Below, in pieces: positions 57,401-64,000 of a DNA stretch of 64,000 bases. How positions within the stretch are numbered: position 1 is the first letter of the stretch; every line of letters begins with the position of its first letter. The notes under the pieces are model-generated. The model was given only the letters and a program-made list of their open reading frames with translations, had not been told where the DNA came from and ran no database searches. The DNA is taken from the NCBI GenBank assembly GCA_037349315.1, contig JBAIAC010000057.1, forward strand, positions 8,339,501-8,403,500. Reading direction: 5' to 3'. This DNA comes from Chelydra serpentina. Lineage: Eukaryota > Chordata > Testudines > Chelydridae. The position numbers and the translations under genes were made by a program.

Positions 57401-60400
57401 GGAGTTCCAGCTAGCTAGTGGTTCCTTGCTTATCAGTAGGTCCAGCTAAGTGCCAGATTATTAACGCAACTCTCAGTGGACATGTGGGAGAACACAAGGG
57501 CTAAAACAATTGTTGTCAAGAACGATGCTTTGAACCAGAAATGCAGTTGGTGAGAACGTCTTTGTTAGCCGAAGCCCGTGTCCTGATTGTTGCCAATACA
57601 TACTTTGTAAAAAGGGAGGAGCACTTCATTACATATAAGTGGCTGTTTCCTGCCAAGAAGAGATTTAATAAACAGGGGAGACTGTGAAGTGATTCCGGGA
57701 GAGCAGATTACGTTGCTTGTAATGGACTTTGGGGTGAAAAGGCTAGTGGGGTGGGGGGATGGGCAAAAGATGAGTTGTGGAACAAAAAATGAATTGGCGA
57801 AGGCTTGCAGACAAGACTACAACCAAACGGACCATGATGACATCAGCGAGGCTGCAGGGAGAAGAGGGGGCGGCCAAATGAAAGGCGGGAAACTTCTTGA
57901 CAAGTAGACATGGTGATGGTCCGACAGTGTGCGGGAGGCAGTGAAGAAGGAAAAGGTTTTTAAGTGATGGCAGAAAGTTAAGAAGGTTCGAACACTATGA
58001 GGAATACAAGCTGGCAAAGAAAAAGGCAAAACAGTTGTGGTCAGCTTAATGACATCGCAGAGGGCAGGAAATTCTTTGCAGCCCTGAGCAATGTAATTAA
58101 GCTGACATAACTTGGGTGTAGACGAGCCCAGGACTGCAAGCAGCCTGAATCTCTAGCTTGGAGAGGTGTGAACTGCCCCACGCATCTCAATGAGGTGTTA
58201 ACTCTGAAACTTAAAATGATGACACTTGCCAGCTAGCAAACTGAATAACTTTAACAGTAAACATTCAGTTAATGTGACAGTTTCAGATGGGGGGGGGGGG
58301 GAAACAAACACCCACCTTCCCTTTGCCTGGTTACCAAAACCTCCCCCAATAGTCCTATGATGCAAATGTACGCTTGAATGACATTGTGTGTGGTATTAAA
58401 CTGAATGCGGGAATGAGCTGCGATAGCATTAATATCAAAAGAACCTAAGGGACAAAGTGCGGGCGGTGCGATTCCTGCTTCATATTTAATGCAATAACTC
58501 CATTTTCAAACGGAGGCTTAAGCAAAGTCGCTGCAGGTCTCCCAGTCTGCTTTACCACCTCATCCAGGGTGTCTTGCTGTAAAAATGAGGCTCCTGGCTT
58601 TTTTTTCTGCAGAGGGGCTTTGGAGATGCAATGCGTAGCCCAGTAATCATTCTGTACTCCTAGTGTAGCGTAGCCCAAGAGCGTGGTGGCAGTGTGATCC
58701 ATTGGGCAAAGCTCTGTACTGGCAGGTCAATGCCTGGGTTTTGTTCCCTGCGGTGTGACCCTGGGGAAGTCACTTAACTCATCGGTGCCTCTCTCCCTTC
58801 CCACTCTCTCTTGTCTAATTGGACCATAAGACCCTACCCAGATGTTTGTACAGTGCCTAGCACTGTCCTGGCCCCGATGTGCGAGGCTGGAGAAGGACTC
58901 TCTCTCAGTTAACATAAAGCAAATAAGCATAGCCCAGTAGGAAGGTATACCTATTCCTCTTACTGGGGTGGGGAGGGCAGGGAAGGAGCACTACAAAACT
59001 CTTCATTGTAGGGAAAGAATCCTCCTGTAACCTGTCTTTCCAGGTAACCGTTTTTTTGCTCTGTTCACACAGCAGCTGCCACAGGAAACCTGTTGGACTT
59101 CGAAGATGCTGCCAAATCTCCCCAGACTGTCAGCGCAAACGCCCCACACGTAGATGAGTTGGGTCCAAACGTCTCAGCTGAGAACAACAACATAGTCTGG
59201 GTAAGCGTACTGGGGCGCGCTAGCTGCTCCGGCTGGAAAGAGGGAGGAATGTGGGGGAAGGGGGAAGGGGAAGCTTCGCTTTCTGTTGGTCACGACCACC
59301 TCCATTGGGGTGGGGGTTGTCTTAACCAAAGCCTTAGCCACTGGGTGTAGAACTTCCCGACTACTCAGCCAGTCATGCTGGGATTTTCAAAGGTGTCCAA
59401 TCAGGTTTGCTTCTGGTGGGAGCCTGGAGTTTGATTTGGGTGGTTGATTTCCCTTAGGCTCCCGTTGACTGCCAAGACCTGGGATTTTCAGAGGAGCTTG
59501 TAAACTTGTTTCACAAACCCACATTTCAGATGCTTGGGCACTTCATGTGCTTTCTCACATACCACTTGGCTGTCTAGTTTTCAGATGGAGGCACCAGTCT
59601 GTAGCTGCTGTGGGTTACTCCAGTACTCTAGCCGTGCAATCTATTGTTTGACTTTGTCAAAGCCTGAATAGTCTGAGATCCACTATCTCAAGCTACCTCC
59701 TCGGCTCCCACTGCAGTAGTTGAAATCTGCTGAATTGTGGAGCAGTTCTGGGGCCTCTTTAGCCAAGGGGCTTTGCTTCCAGAGACTGCCTGTCTGAACC
59801 CAAATGTTCTGACCTTCAGGCCAAATGAGAACACCACCTGTTCATCTCAACAGCTTTAACATCACAATAGGTCCTGGAGGCATCAACGCCAACCTTCTTC
59901 TTTTGCAAAGCCGTCAATAACATCAAGGTCATCAGAGCCCCAAAGCTTAAACCCCCGGTAGATTTAATCAAGTTGTCCATGGAAAGGCCAGCTCAAACCT
60001 AATCTTTCAATTAAAACACGCCCCCCCCCCCCACATTCAGTAATAGTCAAATACTGTTCATGGGCAGTCCCCAAAGAGGAGCGATTTGAGAAGGAAGCGC
60101 ACCAGCAGTTCTTCAAGAAACACTGCCCCGTAGCTCCTTTAAGTATAATTTTCTCCTCACAAAGTTCCGGATGAAGTATGTGCTTAGTGGGTCCTTTGCC
60201 TGCTCTCTTGCAGAACTGCTGCACTTTGCACCTTTGTGAGCTTGAAATGGTGAGTGCAATCAGCCGACCTGGCCAATCCTAACATCTAAGCAGCGATCCG
60301 CTTTTCCTTTCCAGCGCTGGGGAAAGAGTCTGCACGCAAAGAGCAAACCAGTGCTTTCAGCCCGAACAGCCTTTTTGTGTTGCATTGAGAGAACAAAAGT

Positions 60401-63162
60401 AGGCTCTTGTGAGACGCACATGCCGGGATCTCAGCATCTGAACGTGGAACAAAGTGGCTGCTCTCGGGGTGAACTCACCCCTGCCTAGAGGGGACAGCGC
60501 AAGGATGAGGCTTGTTTTGAGGGCTTTAAGCTGTGCGGAGCCTTGGGCTGTCCCTCCCTGCAGCAGTGAATTTTTACCTAGCAGCCGTGGTGAGAAATTT
60601 TAAAGAGGCAGTACACACATAAAAAGGCATCCCTTTCCCAACAAAATCCCCTGCAGAAAACCATCAGGAGGCCTCGGAAAGGGGCGAGGCAATAGCAGTA
60701 CCCGGCACTGCACAGATTTCTGCTACCTGAACTTAACTTGGTTGGGGGGTGGGAGGTGCTGGTTGTGTGGATGCTTAATTTTGGATGGCTTGGGAACAGG
60801 GAGGGCGTTTCCACTGGGCTTTGGATCGGCTCTAGCACTGGTACAGGGAGGGGATTGCTGGGGTTGGGGGAGAAGAGACGGGAGAGATGCTGGAAATGGA
60901 TGTGGTTGGTGGAGGAACAGCATCCCTCAATCTGTCAGGTCCTTGCTCTTTGCCAAAAAAAAACAAAAAAACCGCAGTGCTGTCTCAGACCCTGATACCC
61001 AGTGTTGCTCTCCGCACTTGATGATGCTGTACCTATGCCAAAGGAAAGTTGAGCCAGCTCTTTAAATACACTTGCATGCTAGCTTAGCAACGACCTCTTC
61101 TTTTTTTTTCTCTCTCTTAATAAAGGAAATGGATGATGGGCTCGAGGAGGCATTTTCAAGGTAATTCTAATAACTCTTTACAAGTTTATGGCGCTAGGGA
61201 CCAACCCAAGAGACTTGACTGCGACTAGTTTTAATAATGCTGCTAATCTAATCAGCTCCTATGATCTGAGCTTCAGCTCTTAATGGAAAGATAGACTTTG
61301 AGCCTGGCTGATCGTCAAAATATTTGACCAACCTTTTAAGGATGGAGATAGGTGTGTGTGTGATGGGGAATTTAATTTCCCCAAACATAGCATGGTGATA
61401 GCATATCCGTTCCAGTAAGCGGAGACACTGTTAGCTCAGCTGGTAGTGTCTAGTCCCTATGCTAGTAGGAGAGATCTTGGTCTGATCCTCTTGCACTTTT
61501 GACTTACCCCTTTCTTGCTCCTCTCCCATGTTAGTGCAACCCTAACATAGTGTTTACACTGCCATTCCCCAGATGAACTGCAAACATGTAGTCAAGAAAG
61601 TAAGACCCTCTAACTCAGATCTAGTTAATCACCTAACCAAGGGGTTTTATGTTCGAATCCTTGCATTATTGGAACAAAAACAACTTGGTTACAGTGCAAA
61701 TCCCTAATATCTACCTATTTAAACCATACTTACAGTAGTTAAGGTTAGTTCAGTTTATAGTGCAAAAAAAGCGAGTACACTGGGCTTCAGGTGGCAGGCT
61801 CGCTTTCCTTACCTCCAGTGTTCATTGTGGAAAAGAGAAGTTGCAAACCATTCCTAAATTGTTAAAGGGATGCTGTCAACTTAACTCCTACTAGTTTCCT
61901 CACCTATAACACCTTAACGCCTACTAAACCAGTTTCCTCACCTGTATTACTAAAGAACTTGTTGGGCTACTTAAAACTGAACTTTAATAATCAAATTTTA
62001 CTAGTCACGATCTCCCCTCCTCCCCCCACAGTTTGGACATTGAATTGGCAGTTTCACTTTCAAGCTATCCCTGTCACAATGGTTAGGCTGCAAATGCGGC
62101 AGAAGAACATTTATTGATCTGTTCCCAATGGAATTTAGCAAATCATGAGAACTTCTTTCCGTTGGCCTTTCTTTTAAAAGGATCATTATGGATTGGGTTT
62201 GGCTTTTGTTGTGGTTTAAAAGAAAGGAAAAAAAAACCAACCCACCAAATTTTGGGGGTCAAATTTGAGTTGATAGTCTGTTAAGATCCATTATATGAAC
62301 TCCAAATATCTTTTGTGCACGGGAGAGTTTGCCCTGAAGTATTAGGCTTGTACGTACAGAATTTAGTAATATAACCACACAAATGTGGGGCTTTAACTTT
62401 CATAAACACCTTCAGGGCCCTGGGATGAAAGATCCTGTTAAAAATGACCCTACAGGCAGACCACCACTACCATTTCAGATCTGAACACAGCCACAAAATA
62501 CTGTTTTTTCTGAAGAGTAAAACTTTAGAACAGGCTTCTGAGAACCAGGAGTGCTGCTGTGGGCTGTTGGAATGATTGCAGATGGCAGTAAATTATGTAC
62601 TGGCTACTTGCTCAGGTATTCCTGGAATGGTGAAAATTTGGACATTTCTTTTGGTGAGGCTGCTTTGGTCAGTGCGTGTTTTTTAACTGAGATAAGGTCC
62701 CTGCTAACAATGCACCAGTCAGTGCTAGCTTAGGAGGAAAAAGGCAGCGTTTTGTCAGGCCTATAATGTAAAGGGAGCCCTCATCGCAAATGTAGACTCT
62801 CTTTAGGGTGAAACTCTGATCAGCCAGCAGAGAAGCAGGCATCAAACTTCTGAGAGCTGCAAAGATTTGTTTTTTCTCTATTTAGGGGCATTTCTTTACA
62901 AGCTGTAGGAAGGATTTTGAAGTACGAAGCTGCATATAGCAGCATAGATGTGGCAAGTATAGAGGCTATAAACACCTTCCTTGTGGATAAAGCTGATTGG
63001 TTGATCTTTCTTCTCAGACTTGCTCAGTCTAGAACTAACCCTCACGTCCTGGACACTGGCCTGACTGCTCAAGATATCCAGAGTGCAGAAACCCTCTCAC
63101 CTGTAGACTGGGACAAAATTGATTCAAATGCGGCGGAGAAAGATGACCTGTTTGGGTTCTGA
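29679..63162 (+). CDS. LDLRAP1: LDLRAP1 (ARH), LDL receptor adaptor protein 1; nine coding exons, 306 aa
   Basis: The product is a clathrin-associated sorting adaptor. Its PTB domain binds the NPVY-type tail motif of the LDL receptor, and its C-terminal half binds clathrin and AP-2 at coated pits. The joined exons give 306 residues, against 308 in human as I recall it. Visible parts: N-terminus MEALRSAGRAIIRSPS, PTB domain from about residue 30 to about 175 (start LPENWTDT, then KKLQKVTLKVSPRGI, AYIAQSQ, LTVAQAFKVAFEFWQ), clathrin box LLDFE (211..215), AP-2 beta motif with F257, L260 and R264, and C-terminus DDLFGF. All eight introns have GT/AG ends and keep phase. The start codon has a good context (gcggcATGG). 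There are no internal stops, so the gene looks functional. The human neighbours MACO1 and MAN1C1 are not seen in the window. Confidence 0.97.
30209..30335 (-). mobile_element. hAT-type MITE close to the promoter, copy 2
   Basis: It is the reverse complement of the family at 13585..13706: 'cagacagcaagtgtgg', 'aatcgggacgggg', 'gtaataggagcctgtatt', 'cccctataaaatcagacatc'. Flanking 8-mers GCTGTGAC (30201..30208) and GCGGTGAC (30336..30343) match at 7 of 8. It lies about 445 bp downstream of exon 1. Confidence 0.85.
31903..31937. repeat. (TG)n(CT)n microsatellite
   Basis: Uninterrupted TG repeats pass directly into CT repeats. It lies in LDLRAP1 intron 1. Confidence 0.9.
33406..33528. repeat. Compound (TG)n(CT)n(CA)n microsatellite
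   Basis: A long TG tract is followed by CT-rich and CA tracts, with a second short CA/CT block at about 33506..33528. The two strands could fold on each other because TG and CA arms are both present. Confidence 0.9.
36792..38366 (-). mobile_element. Fold-back hAT transposon with about 560-bp inverted arms
   Basis: The ends read TAGGGCTGCTAAACAATTAA and (inverted) TAGGGCTGTCAGTCGCAGTT. A perfect 8-bp duplication CTATTCAT lies at 36784..36791 and 38367..38374. The left arm (to about 37352) and right arm (from about 37795) are inverted copies of each other. Shared landmarks include 'caaacaagtttgtttacatt' (near 37153) and its reverse complement near 37983, and 'ttccagaggacgtgc' against 'gcatgtcctctggaa'. 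The central 440 bp holds a transposase remnant on the minus strand. Confidence 0.9.
37130..37601 (-). pseudogene. hAT transposase C-terminal fragment (ZBED-like)
   Basis: On the minus strand the frame from 37601 reads MRFLKIATALDPRFKNLK, then KSERVEVWNMLSEVL. Beyond a stop near 37358 it continues through a segment resembling the hAT dimerisation domain (near 37240: TTVPCECLFSLSGD; near 37180: ALSPANVNKLV). ATALDPRFK is a typical hAT motif ahead of the dimerisation region. A second, inverted partial copy of the dimerisation segment lies on the plus strand near 37915..38010. Frameshifts and stops make both non-functional. Confidence 0.8.
38506..38592 (+). repeat. Repeat with hammerhead-like core, copy C
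   Basis: CTGATGA (38506..38512), GTGGGTT (38514..38520), AACCCct and GAAA (38530..38533) are followed by 'gcttctgcccaaataca' and 'tttgttagcctctaaggtgc'. The hairpin has lost its last two pairs and the repeat is cut after 'ccttgttgtttttgat'. Confidence 0.75.
38845..38995. mobile_element. Short hAT-type MITE (151 bp)
   Basis: The ends share GGTAGTCAATT and its complement AATTGACTACC. Flanking 8-mers GTGTAGTG (38837..38844) and ATGCAGTG (38996..39003) match at 6 of 8. The interior has 'aaatttcttggtcaaggtcc'. Confidence 0.65.
40779..41256 (+). mobile_element. hAT-type MITE with a CR1 fragment inside it
   Basis: The ends are CAATGGTTCTCAACC and (inverted) CAGTGGCTCTCTACC. Nearby direct repeats GGCTAAG (40772..40778) and GGCTAGG (41257..41263) are an imperfect target duplication. 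The interior includes 'ttttacaacaggctacataa', 'tgcaagaccaatcagactcc' and 'tgaaaggggtacagtaagtc'. A CR1 piece interrupts it at about 40952..41048. Confidence 0.8.
40952..41048 (+). repeat. CR1 LINE 3' fragment nested in a MITE
   Basis: It contains 'gctggactcgatgacctctc' and 'gaggtcccttccagccctag', ending with 'aatcgatgac', the CR1 3' signature in forward orientation. The MITE sequence resumes with 'tatttgtattccagttttat'. Confidence 0.8.
42588..42730 (+). CDS. LDLRAP1: LDLRAP1 exon 2 (residues 30-76)
   Basis: After the acceptor tcctcag it reads AG, completing K29, then LPENWTDTRETLVEGMLFNL to KRIVAM and ends before gtgagt. This is the start of the PTB fold: first strand and helix, with the YMGMTLVEQPKG loop typical of the family. 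It ends at a codon boundary. Confidence 0.96.
42995..43333 (-). mobile_element. hAT-type MITE with 8-bp TSD, copy 2
   Basis: It starts CAGGGTTTCTCAAAC and ends GTTTGAGAACCCCTG, a nearly perfect inverted pair. Flanking 8-mers CTCTAGTG (42987..42994) and CCCCAGTG (43334..43341) match at 6 of 8. It is the reverse complement of the family at 16409 and lies 264 bp after exon 2. Confidence 0.9.
43705..43815 (+). repeat. Uninterrupted copy of the repeat split at 17936
   Basis: It reads 'gaaagccattgaaccgaact', 'gtaaacccggtgtgtgattg', 'cgcttcaagccagggggcgc' without an insert. It matches both flanks of copy A at 17936..18067. Confidence 0.7.
45435..45690. repeat. Dispersed turtle repeat, copy 2 (inverted)
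   Basis: Contains 'ctggagtcatgtgattattt', 'tttttaaaatcatgatttt' and 'ggggttggcagtgctgggga', the reverse complement of the copy at 16025..16290. Confidence 0.6.
46646..46758 (+). CDS. LDLRAP1: LDLRAP1 exon 3 (residues 77-113 plus two bases)
   Basis: After ttccaaag it encodes AKARGKKLQKVTLKVSPRGI to IENVSIY and AG of R114, before gtatgt. This is the central beta sheet of the PTB domain. The SPRGI and IYRIS elements are strongly conserved in the ARH/Numb/Dab group. Confidence 0.96.
46759..50622 (+). other. LDLRAP1 intron 3 (3.9 kb)
   Basis: A CR1 3' fragment lies at about 48145..48215 ('gagatcagacgagatcacaa', 'tggtctcttctgtctttata'). A fragment of the 'actgaaatcagtgg' repeat type is near 48670. 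No other feature is supported. Confidence 0.75.
48145..48215 (+). repeat. CR1 LINE 3' fragment
   Basis: The order 'gatcagacgagatcacaatg', 'gtctcttctgtctttataat' is a decayed CR1 tail. Confidence 0.65.
50623..50737 (+). CDS. LDLRAP1: LDLRAP1 exon 4 (residues 115-152)
   Basis: After gactttcag a G completes R114. Then it encodes ISYCTADKSHDKVFAYIAQS to CPKRKL and ends before gtcagt. This part includes the strand and loop that line the peptide groove. Human has M at the last position where L is seen here. Confidence 0.96.
50738..54845 (+). other. LDLRAP1 intron 4 (4.1 kb)
   Basis: It carries an ancient repeat at about 51235..51355 ('gaagtcaatgggacttagtc'), a G-rich stretch near 52090 and 52320, and a possible old MITE at about 53575..53805. 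A MIR-like SINE lies at about 54275..54480. Other open frames are unsupported. Confidence 0.75.
54275..54480 (+). repeat. MIR-like SINE
   Basis: The order 'tgattctttgctctgccaca', 'cataaccttgtgcaagtcac', 'gtacctcagtttcccccatc', 'tgtacaatggggatgatagc' is an almost complete MIR body in forward orientation. Confidence 0.85.
54846..54918 (+). CDS. LDLRAP1: LDLRAP1 exon 5 (residues 153-176 plus one base)
   Basis: After ctttcag it encodes AQAVTLTVAQAFKVAFEFWQ, then ASKE and a G. This is the long C-terminal helix of the PTB domain. It ends before gtgagt. Confidence 0.96.
54919..56250 (+). other. LDLRAP1 intron 5 (1.3 kb)
   Basis: The segment at about 55855..56155 looks like a decayed MITE, starting 'gttggctggaaatgg' and ending 'ctcccaaccagctctta'. 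The ends resemble those of the AT-rich insert at 19145..19578. Nothing else is recognised. Confidence 0.6.
56251..56334 (+). CDS. LDLRAP1: LDLRAP1 exon 6 (residues 178-204 plus one base)
   Basis: After cttgttgcag it encodes the E177 completion, KEKREKSISEGECASGPNSE, then DPAWLKA and a T, before gtaagt. It is the linker between the PTB domain and the clathrin box. It is the least conserved part relative to the human protein as I recall it, but phase and length fit. Confidence 0.93.
57095..57300 (-). mobile_element. Repeat with intact hammerhead-like core, copy D
   Basis: On the minus strand it reads CTGATGA (57224..57218), a perfect 7-bp hairpin GTGGGTT-ctt-AACCCAC (57216..57200), GAAA (57199..57196), GCTTATGC (57195..57188). 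Further down are 'tttgttagtctctaaggtgc' and 'cagactaacacggctactac'. On the plus strand it starts 'ggtttcagtgtagtagccgt'. It extends on the other side of the core to about 57300 ('gaaacatgaaaaggatagtg'), matching copy A's flank. It is the most intact of the four copies. Confidence 0.85.
58690..58870 (+). repeat. MIR-like SINE plus short dispersed-repeat tail
   Basis: The order 'gtgtgaccctggggaagtca', 'cttaactcatcggtgcctct' is the MIR core. It is followed by 'gtttgtacagtgcctagcac', the family also seen near 11650. Confidence 0.65.
59073..59200 (+). CDS. LDLRAP1: LDLRAP1 exon 7 (residues 206-247), clathrin box exon
   Basis: The acceptor is ttcacacagcag, with two AGs three bases apart. Use of the first gives S205-A-A-T; use of the second gives S-A-T. 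Then GNLLDFEDAAKSPQTVSANA to NNNIVW, ending before gtaagc. LLDFE (211..215) fits the clathrin box consensus L-(hydrophobic)-x-(hydrophobic)-acidic. The human form is LLDLE. Confidence 0.96.
59201..61125 (+). other. LDLRAP1 intron 7 (1.9 kb)
   Basis: The acceptor has a strong pyrimidine tract (cttcttttttttttctctctct). No repeat or RNA is recognised apart from a C run at about 60021..60032. Confidence 0.7.
61126..61160 (+). CDS. LDLRAP1: LDLRAP1 exon 8 (residues 248-258 plus two bases), AP-2 motif micro-exon
   Basis: This 35-base exon encodes EMDDGLEEAFS and AG, before gtaatt. Together with exon 9 it gives the helical AP-2 beta-appendage binding motif: acidic residues, then F257, L260 and R264. 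Skipping it would shift the frame. Confidence 0.94.
61161..63017 (+). other. LDLRAP1 intron 8 (1.9 kb)
   Basis: It begins gtaatt and ends ttctcag. No repeat is confidently recognised. An open frame extends exon 9 upstream to 62917, but the acceptor at 63018 is what restores the conserved protein. Confidence 0.7.
63018..63162 (+). CDS. LDLRAP1: LDLRAP1 exon 9 (residues 260-306 and stop)
   Basis: A completes R259, then LAQSRTNPHVLDTGLTAQDI to SPVDWDKID and EKDDLFGF, TGA at 63160..63162. The first eight residues finish the AP-2 motif. The final DDLFGF corresponds to human DDLFSF. Confidence 0.96.
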
Positions 63163-64000
63163 AGAGCTCCTCCTCCACCGAACAGTTTGCAATAGAGTAA
63201 CCCCTAAAAGTAAAAGGACTGAACGCAAACCTTTCTAGGTGAAGTTCTGGAGGGGTTTCTTAACGGGGAGGTTTCACCATTCTTACAGATGCTGTTATTG
63301 CACCAACAACTGCTTAGACCAAAGCTTTAGACATTTAATACATTTTTTTTAACCTTGCTTTTTATCTAAACAATGGAGATGCTCTTGAATATATTTATTC
63401 AGTAACCGTTACAGTTTACATCTGTTATGGAAGTTAATTTTGTATAGGATCCAGCAATGTAACGTGTACAGTCTTAGATGGCAATATACTGATGGAAGAG
63501 TATTCAGCAGAGCTTGCTGTCTTCTGAAAATTACTATCCAGCCCAAAGAGTCTTTAGCATGTACATATTGTTCTAGACGCCTGCACGTATAATTGCAATT
63601 GTAAGCACAACTGTTACTCATCCTTTGCTTCTAAAACAACTCTAGTTCTGCAGTTGTCTTTTTGCATCTCACCTTCTTGATAAACTGGGAGGGAAAGAAC
63701 TACAAACAGCTGATAACCATATTAAAATCAGAGGTAACAGGTTTTATTTTCCTTGTGAATGTCTGTGATAAAGCCCCATAGTTGTCAGCCGACAGTAATG
63801 GGTTGTCGGACACTTTGCTAGCTTTCAGATTGGAGTTGGCACACTTACCCAAAGACTCGTAGCTTTGCACTTTAAAAGCCTGAACTGAAAGTATGACCCA
63901 AAATGTCAAAACAAGCTGGGTGTTCATCTGTAACCCATCTTCTTACCTAGAAGCTACTGATCCAAAAACCGCCGCAATATTGCAGGGCTGTATCTCACAA
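63163..64000 (+). other. LDLRAP1: LDLRAP1 3' untranslated region (partial)
   Basis: AT-rich sequence follows the stop to the window end. No AATAAA signal is seen; an ATTAAA at 63719..63724 is a possible weak signal. The true 3' end probably lies beyond the window. Confidence 0.6.

Larger units (their letters stand above)
56335..59072 (+). other. LDLRAP1 intron 6 (2.7 kb)
   Basis: It contains the hammerhead-like repeat copy D (57095..57300), a G12 run near 58289..58301 and a MIR-like segment at about 58690..58870. The open frame at 57689 has no recognised content. Confidence 0.75.

Noticed and set aside
62917..63017. Extending LDLRAP1 exon 9 upstream in the open frame
   Set aside because: The acceptor ttctcag at 63011..63017 restores the conserved SRLAQSR junction; the upstream residues do not resemble the family.
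63719..63724. ATTAAA as the LDLRAP1 polyadenylation signal
   Set aside because: A single weak hexamer without a clear downstream GT-rich element; the 3' end may lie beyond the window.

Overview
The window looks like turtle (cryptodiran) nuclear DNA. The case rests on two copies of a tRNA-headed SINE with a CR1-type 3' tail (the tortoise Pol III/SINE type), many CR1 3' ends, MIR-like SINEs, and many short hAT and Harbinger-like DNA transposons of the kind abundant in turtles. I had no database, so the clade is inferred from recognised repeats and from how close the one gene is to its amniote orthologue.

The only intact protein gene is LDLRAP1 (ARH, the clathrin adaptor for LDL-receptor endocytosis). 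It lies on the + strand with its start codon at 29679 and its stop at 63160..63162. Nine coding exons (29679..29763, 42588..42730, 46646..46758, 50623..50737, 54846..54918, 56251..56334, 59073..59200, 61126..61160, 63018..63162) join in phase with GT/AG borders and give 921 nt, or 306 codons plus stop. The N-terminus, PTB domain, clathrin box, AP-2 binding motif and C-terminus are all present. The promoter and exon 1 sit in a very GC-rich island (about 29130..30060), preceded by a 30/60-bp minisatellite and a 50-bp G-rich tandem repeat.

From 1 to 29 kb I see no functional gene. This is intergenic DNA full of transposons. A complete but dead 3.3-kb hAT element (1194..4504) has a perfect 8-bp target duplication and carries a broken ZMYM1-like transposase on the minus strand. 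Further hAT-type MITEs with 8-bp duplications readable by eye lie at 9910, 11728, 13214, 13585 and 16409, and Harbinger-like MITEs with TAA duplications at 13100 and 25164. Several elements are nested, so their order of insertion can be read.

The introns carry the same repertoire: a hAT MITE about 0.45 kb after exon 1 (30209), a 1.6-kb fold-back hAT with two convergent copies of a transposase C-terminus (36792..38366), and MITEs at 38845, 40779 (with a CR1 fragment inside) and 42995.

The most unusual signal is a dispersed repeat, seen four times (17936, 27148, 38506, 57095), that carries a hammerhead-ribozyme-like core: CTGATGA, a 7-bp hairpin, GAAA, then a minimal third stem. One copy is bounded by an 11-bp duplication and has a paralogous empty site in the same window, which shows that it moves. 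No proper stem I is visible, so self-cleavage remains a hypothesis.
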